Origin: an uncultured Nitrosomonadales bacterium
GTDB lineage: Bacteria; Pseudomonadota; Gammaproteobacteria; Burkholderiales; Gallionellaceae
Length of the DNA stretch: 45,666 nt
Reading direction: 5' to 3'
Assembly (NCBI GenBank): GCA_903861075.1
Contig: CAIOSY010000020.1
Span: 1 to 45,666 of the forward strand
Part shown: piece by piece, positions 43,986-45,666 of the stretch
How positions within the stretch are numbered: position 1 is the stretch's first letter
How the letters are laid out: the number at the start of each line of letters is the position of its first letter
Program-made: the position numbers and the translations under genes
The notes under the pieces: model-generated
What the model saw: the letters and a program-made list of their open reading frames with translations, nothing else
What the model was told of the DNA's origin: nothing
The model's database searches: none

Positions 43986-44342
43986 TTCGGTGACCTGTAT
44001 AGTTAAAACCCCCGGCCAGTCTCTTTCACCAGTTTCGCTGAAAGTCAAACCGGGCAGGGTGCAATTTGAGCAGTTTAAGGTGAAACTCTCTGGGCTGGTG
44101 GGTCTGCTAAATGCCAGTCCAAACGAAGTAGCCGTCACCATTTCAACCCGTGCTGGGCAGGACTATATCTCCTTGATCCTATTAAAAGCATTTATCCGTA
44201 GATTTCACATATTAAAACCTATTAAAACAAATACTTGCAATAAAGCCTATGACAACCCATCAGGTGAAACTACCAATAGCTGTAACTGCTTGAAAATCTG
44301 CGGGAATTTGCGTAATCTGCGGATTGAACTGAGGTTTTAAAG
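43986..44342. other. 357-nt gap between lolA and the KilA-N gene, no confident gene
   Basis: This interval does not hold a gene I can support. One open frame (43975-44340, starting GTG inside lolA) has no recognisable domain. The right half is AT-rich with ATTAAAA at 44181, 44211 and 44221, two copies of CCTATTAAAA (44178-44187 and 44218-44227), and the AATCTGCGG repeat cluster. Its position in the otherwise conserved lolA-rarA interval suggests inserted DNA. Confidence 0.6.
44194..44324 (+). repeat. AATCTGCGG short repeats with an inverted copy
   Basis: Three units of a nine-base motif lie at 44295-44303 (AATCTGCGG), 44305-44313 (AATTTGCGT) and 44314-44322 (AATCTGCGG). An inverted copy, ATCCGTAGATT (44194-44204), matches AATCTGCGGAT (44314-44324) with one mismatch. 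Similar AATCTGCG words are, to my knowledge, dispersed in several bacterial genomes. The pair could mark the ends of a small 131-bp element. Confidence 0.5.
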
Positions 44343-44345
44343 TTG

Positions 44346-44951
44346 ATGGATATGTTGACGGCCAAGGATGGCGATTTTTTTATTTCGGATTGGCTGAGGA
44401 AGCGCAATACCGTTGAATTCCTGGGAATTTGGGAGTCGGTTTACAACCCCGATTTTAATTATGGCGAATTCGCCATAATTAAAAGTCAGGCAGGGCTGAA
44501 TAGCTACAAAATTAGCGTTAAAGAGTGGGTAGAAAAAACGAACGCTATTGGCTTGCAGGCGAAGGCGGGAAGGTATGGCGGAAGCTATGCCCACAAGGAT
44601 ATTGCGTTCGAGTTTGGGATGTGGATCAGCGCAGAATTCAAGATTTACCTTATCAAGGAATTCCAGCGACTCACGGATGATGAGGCCAGTTCAAAATCGC
44701 TGGAGTGGAGTTTTCAGTGCACCTTGTCCAAGGTCAATTACAAGATACACACCGATGCCATTAAAGAACGGCTGATTCCATCGCGCTTAACCAAGGTGCA
44801 GACGGGCATTATTTATGCCAGCGAGGCAGATTTGCTGAATGTCGCGTTGTTCGGTTTGACGGCGGCGCAGTGGCGACAAGCAAATACGGACGTGCCGGGT
44901 AGTCGTATTGTCAAACAGTTGGCTAAGTCGGCAGGAGCGCTGAATGAGTGA
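44346..44951 (+). CDS. KilA-N domain protein, short at the N-terminus
   Basis: The 201-residue product matches KilA-N phage/plasmid-type DNA-binding proteins: RNTVEFLGIWESVYNPDF, AGLNSY, W-x-EKTNAIG, GRYGGSYAHKDIAFEF, WISAEFKIYLIKEFQRL and a C-terminal NYKIHTDAIKE...IYASEADLLNVALFG part. Compared with family members I remember, about 25-30 residues are missing at the front (the strand with ISLTD), and the end is shorter. An in-frame stop at 44325-44327 blocks extension upstream. A TTG at 44343 is an alternative start. It contains a perfect 32-bp palindrome. It overlaps rarA by 8 nt. It may be a decaying insertion or a functional short form. Confidence 0.8.
   Translation: MDMLTAKDGDFFISDWLRKRNTVEFLGIWESVYNPDFNYGEFAIIKSQAGLNSYKISVKEWVEKTNAIGLQAKAGRYGGSYAHKDIAFEFGMWISAEFKIYLIKEFQRLTDDEASSKSLEWSFQCTLSKVNYKIHTDAIKERLIPSRLTKVQTGIIYASEADLLNVALFGLTAAQWRQANTDVPGSRIVKQLAKSAGALNE
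44453..44484 (+). repeat. Perfect 32-bp palindrome inside the KilA-N gene
   Basis: The left arm TTTTAATTATGGCGAA (44453-44468) is the exact reverse complement of the right arm (44469-44484), with no loop or mismatch. It encodes part of NFNYGEFAIIKS, and because of symmetry the minus strand also reads FNYGEFAIIK. It contains GAATTC at the centre. It could be a protein-binding site or an mRNA hairpin. Confidence 0.95.
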
Positions 44952-45666
44952 TCTATTTGCCGTTGCGCAACCGGATGCCCCGTTGGCAGAGCGCTTGCGC
45001 CCCAAACATATTGACGAGGTGGTCGGGCAATCGCATTTGCTGGGCGAAGGGCGACCGTTACGGCTGGCCTTTCAATCTGGTCGGCTGCATTCGATGATTT
45101 TATGGGGACCGCCAGGGGTGGGAAAGACCACGCTGGCGCGACTGATGGCATCTGCTTTTGATGCGGAATTCATGCCGCTCTCCGCCGTTTTGTCGGGGGT
45201 GAAGGATATTCGTGAGGCTATTGCACAAGCGCAACACGTGTTGCAACAAAACGGTCGTCATACTATTTTGTTTGTGGATGAGGTGCACAGGTTTAATAAG
45301 TCACAACAGGATGCTTTTTTGCCATTTGTTGAGCAAGGTCTGGTGACTTTTATCGGCGCGACCACCGAGAATCCTTCCTTTGAAGTGAACAACGCGCTGT
45401 TGTCGCGCGCTCAGGTGTATGTGCTGCACGCCTTGTCTATCGATGAATTGGGTTTGTTGTTCGAACGGGTGCAGCAAGTTGCGATGCCCGGCTTGAGTTT
45501 TACCGATGATGCCCGTGAACGCATCATCGGTTACTCGGATGGCGACGCACGTCGTTTGCTCAATGTGCTGGAGCAGTTGTTGACTGCAGCAGGCGCCACC
45601 GGCAAGCGTGTTATAGAAAGTGATTTTCTGGATAATACGCTGGCGCAGAATTTAAGGCGTTTCGAC
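44944..45666 (+). CDS. rarA: Replication-associated recombination protein RarA (partial)
   Basis: RarA (MgsA) is an AAA+ ATPase that acts at stalled replication forks with SSB. The gene runs off the window with 241 residues visible. It begins [20 protein letters not shown] and has Walker [10 protein letters not shown], Walker [13 protein letters not shown] and the sensor region [10 protein letters not shown]. The ATG at 44944 overlaps the end of the KilA-N gene by 8 nt. The ftsK-lolA-rarA order is as in E. coli, apart from the insertion. Confidence 0.93.
   Translation, partial: MSDLFAVAQPDAPLAERLRPKHIDEVVGQSHLLGEGRPLRLAFQSGRLHSMILWGPPGVGKTTLARLMASAFDAEFMPLSAVLSGVKDIREAIAQAQHVLQQNGRHTILFVDEVHRFNKSQQDAFLPFVEQGLVTFIGATTENPSFEVNNALLSRAQVYVLHALSIDELGLLFERVQQVAMPGLSFTDDARERIIGYSDGDARRLLNVLEQLLTAAGATGKRVIESDFLDNTLAQNLRRFD

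Noticed and set aside
43975-44340. Open frame of 121 codons beginning inside lolA
   Set aside because: It has no recognisable domain, begins with a GTG inside lolA, and its end is made of the AATCTGCGG repeats. I treat it as chance.
44337-44594. Minus-strand frame that also encodes FNYGEFAIIK
   Set aside because: The shared peptide follows automatically from the DNA palindrome. The rest of the frame has no support.

Overview
The window looks like a stretch of a betaproteobacterial chromosome of moderate GC, most like the Nitrosomonadales (Gallionella or Sideroxydans relatives). The reasons are the rpsK-rpsD-rpoA-rplQ ribosomal cluster, the gpmI-envC-ctpA and yibN-grxC-secB-gpsA-trmL blocks, a one-locus MSHA pilus system, a bioBFHCD run and the ftsK-lolA-rarA order. 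The phylum-level call is firm. The family-level call is an inference from protein resemblance only.

Layout. Positions 1-2165 hold the end of the ribosomal/RNA polymerase alpha operon, closed by a strong terminator. Positions 2303-5986 carry cysK and pepN. Positions 6062-12566 are on the minus strand: gpmI, envC, ctpA, a small His-tailed protein and moeB, apparently one operon, followed by a GGDEF diguanylate cyclase. Positions 12656-15046 hold an ArsR-family regulator, a DUF2892 membrane protein and a PglL/Wzy-type O-oligosaccharyltransferase. These three separate gpmI from the yibN-grxC-secB-SH3-gpsA block (15027-17614); trmL converges on it.

Positions 18284-33432 are a nearly complete MSHA-type (mannose-sensitive haemagglutinin) type IV pilus locus: mshE, mshG, two unrecognised genes, major pilin mshA, pseudopilins mshC, mshD, mshO and mshP, a secreted beta-helix-like repeat protein in the mshQ position, then the alignment and secretin genes mshI, mshI2 (pilN-like), mshJ, mshK, mshL, mshM and mshN. 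comF lies convergent to this. Positions 34264-38823 are the overlapping biotin genes bioB, F, H, C and D (no bioA). Next come a TauE/SafE-like protein and an SCO1-type copper lipoprotein, an orphan NarL-type response regulator overlapping ftsK, then lolA, and finally rarA, which runs off the window. Between lolA and rarA sits about 1 kb of foreign-looking DNA with AATCTGCGG repeats and an N-terminally short KilA-N gene.

How the parts connect. MshE is the extension ATPase, MshG the platform, MshI/I2/J/K the alignment complex, MshL the secretin, MshM/MshN accessory proteins and MshA the fibre subunit. PglL could glycosylate pilin, and the diguanylate cyclase could supply c-di-GMP, although the MshE N-domain has lost several signature c-di-GMP-binding residues. 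The ArsR regulator has a cysteine pair spaced as in persulfide sensors of the BigR/SqrR/YgaV group, and its neighbour is the DUF2892 half of a YgaP-like protein.

Most unusual points: a perfect 32-bp palindrome inside the KilA-N coding sequence, the repeat protein in the mshQ position, the two unknown genes between mshG and mshA, the sulfur-sensor-like module next to PglL, and paired inverted repeats in the leader of the response regulator. No CRISPR array, tRNA, rRNA or complete insertion sequence was seen.
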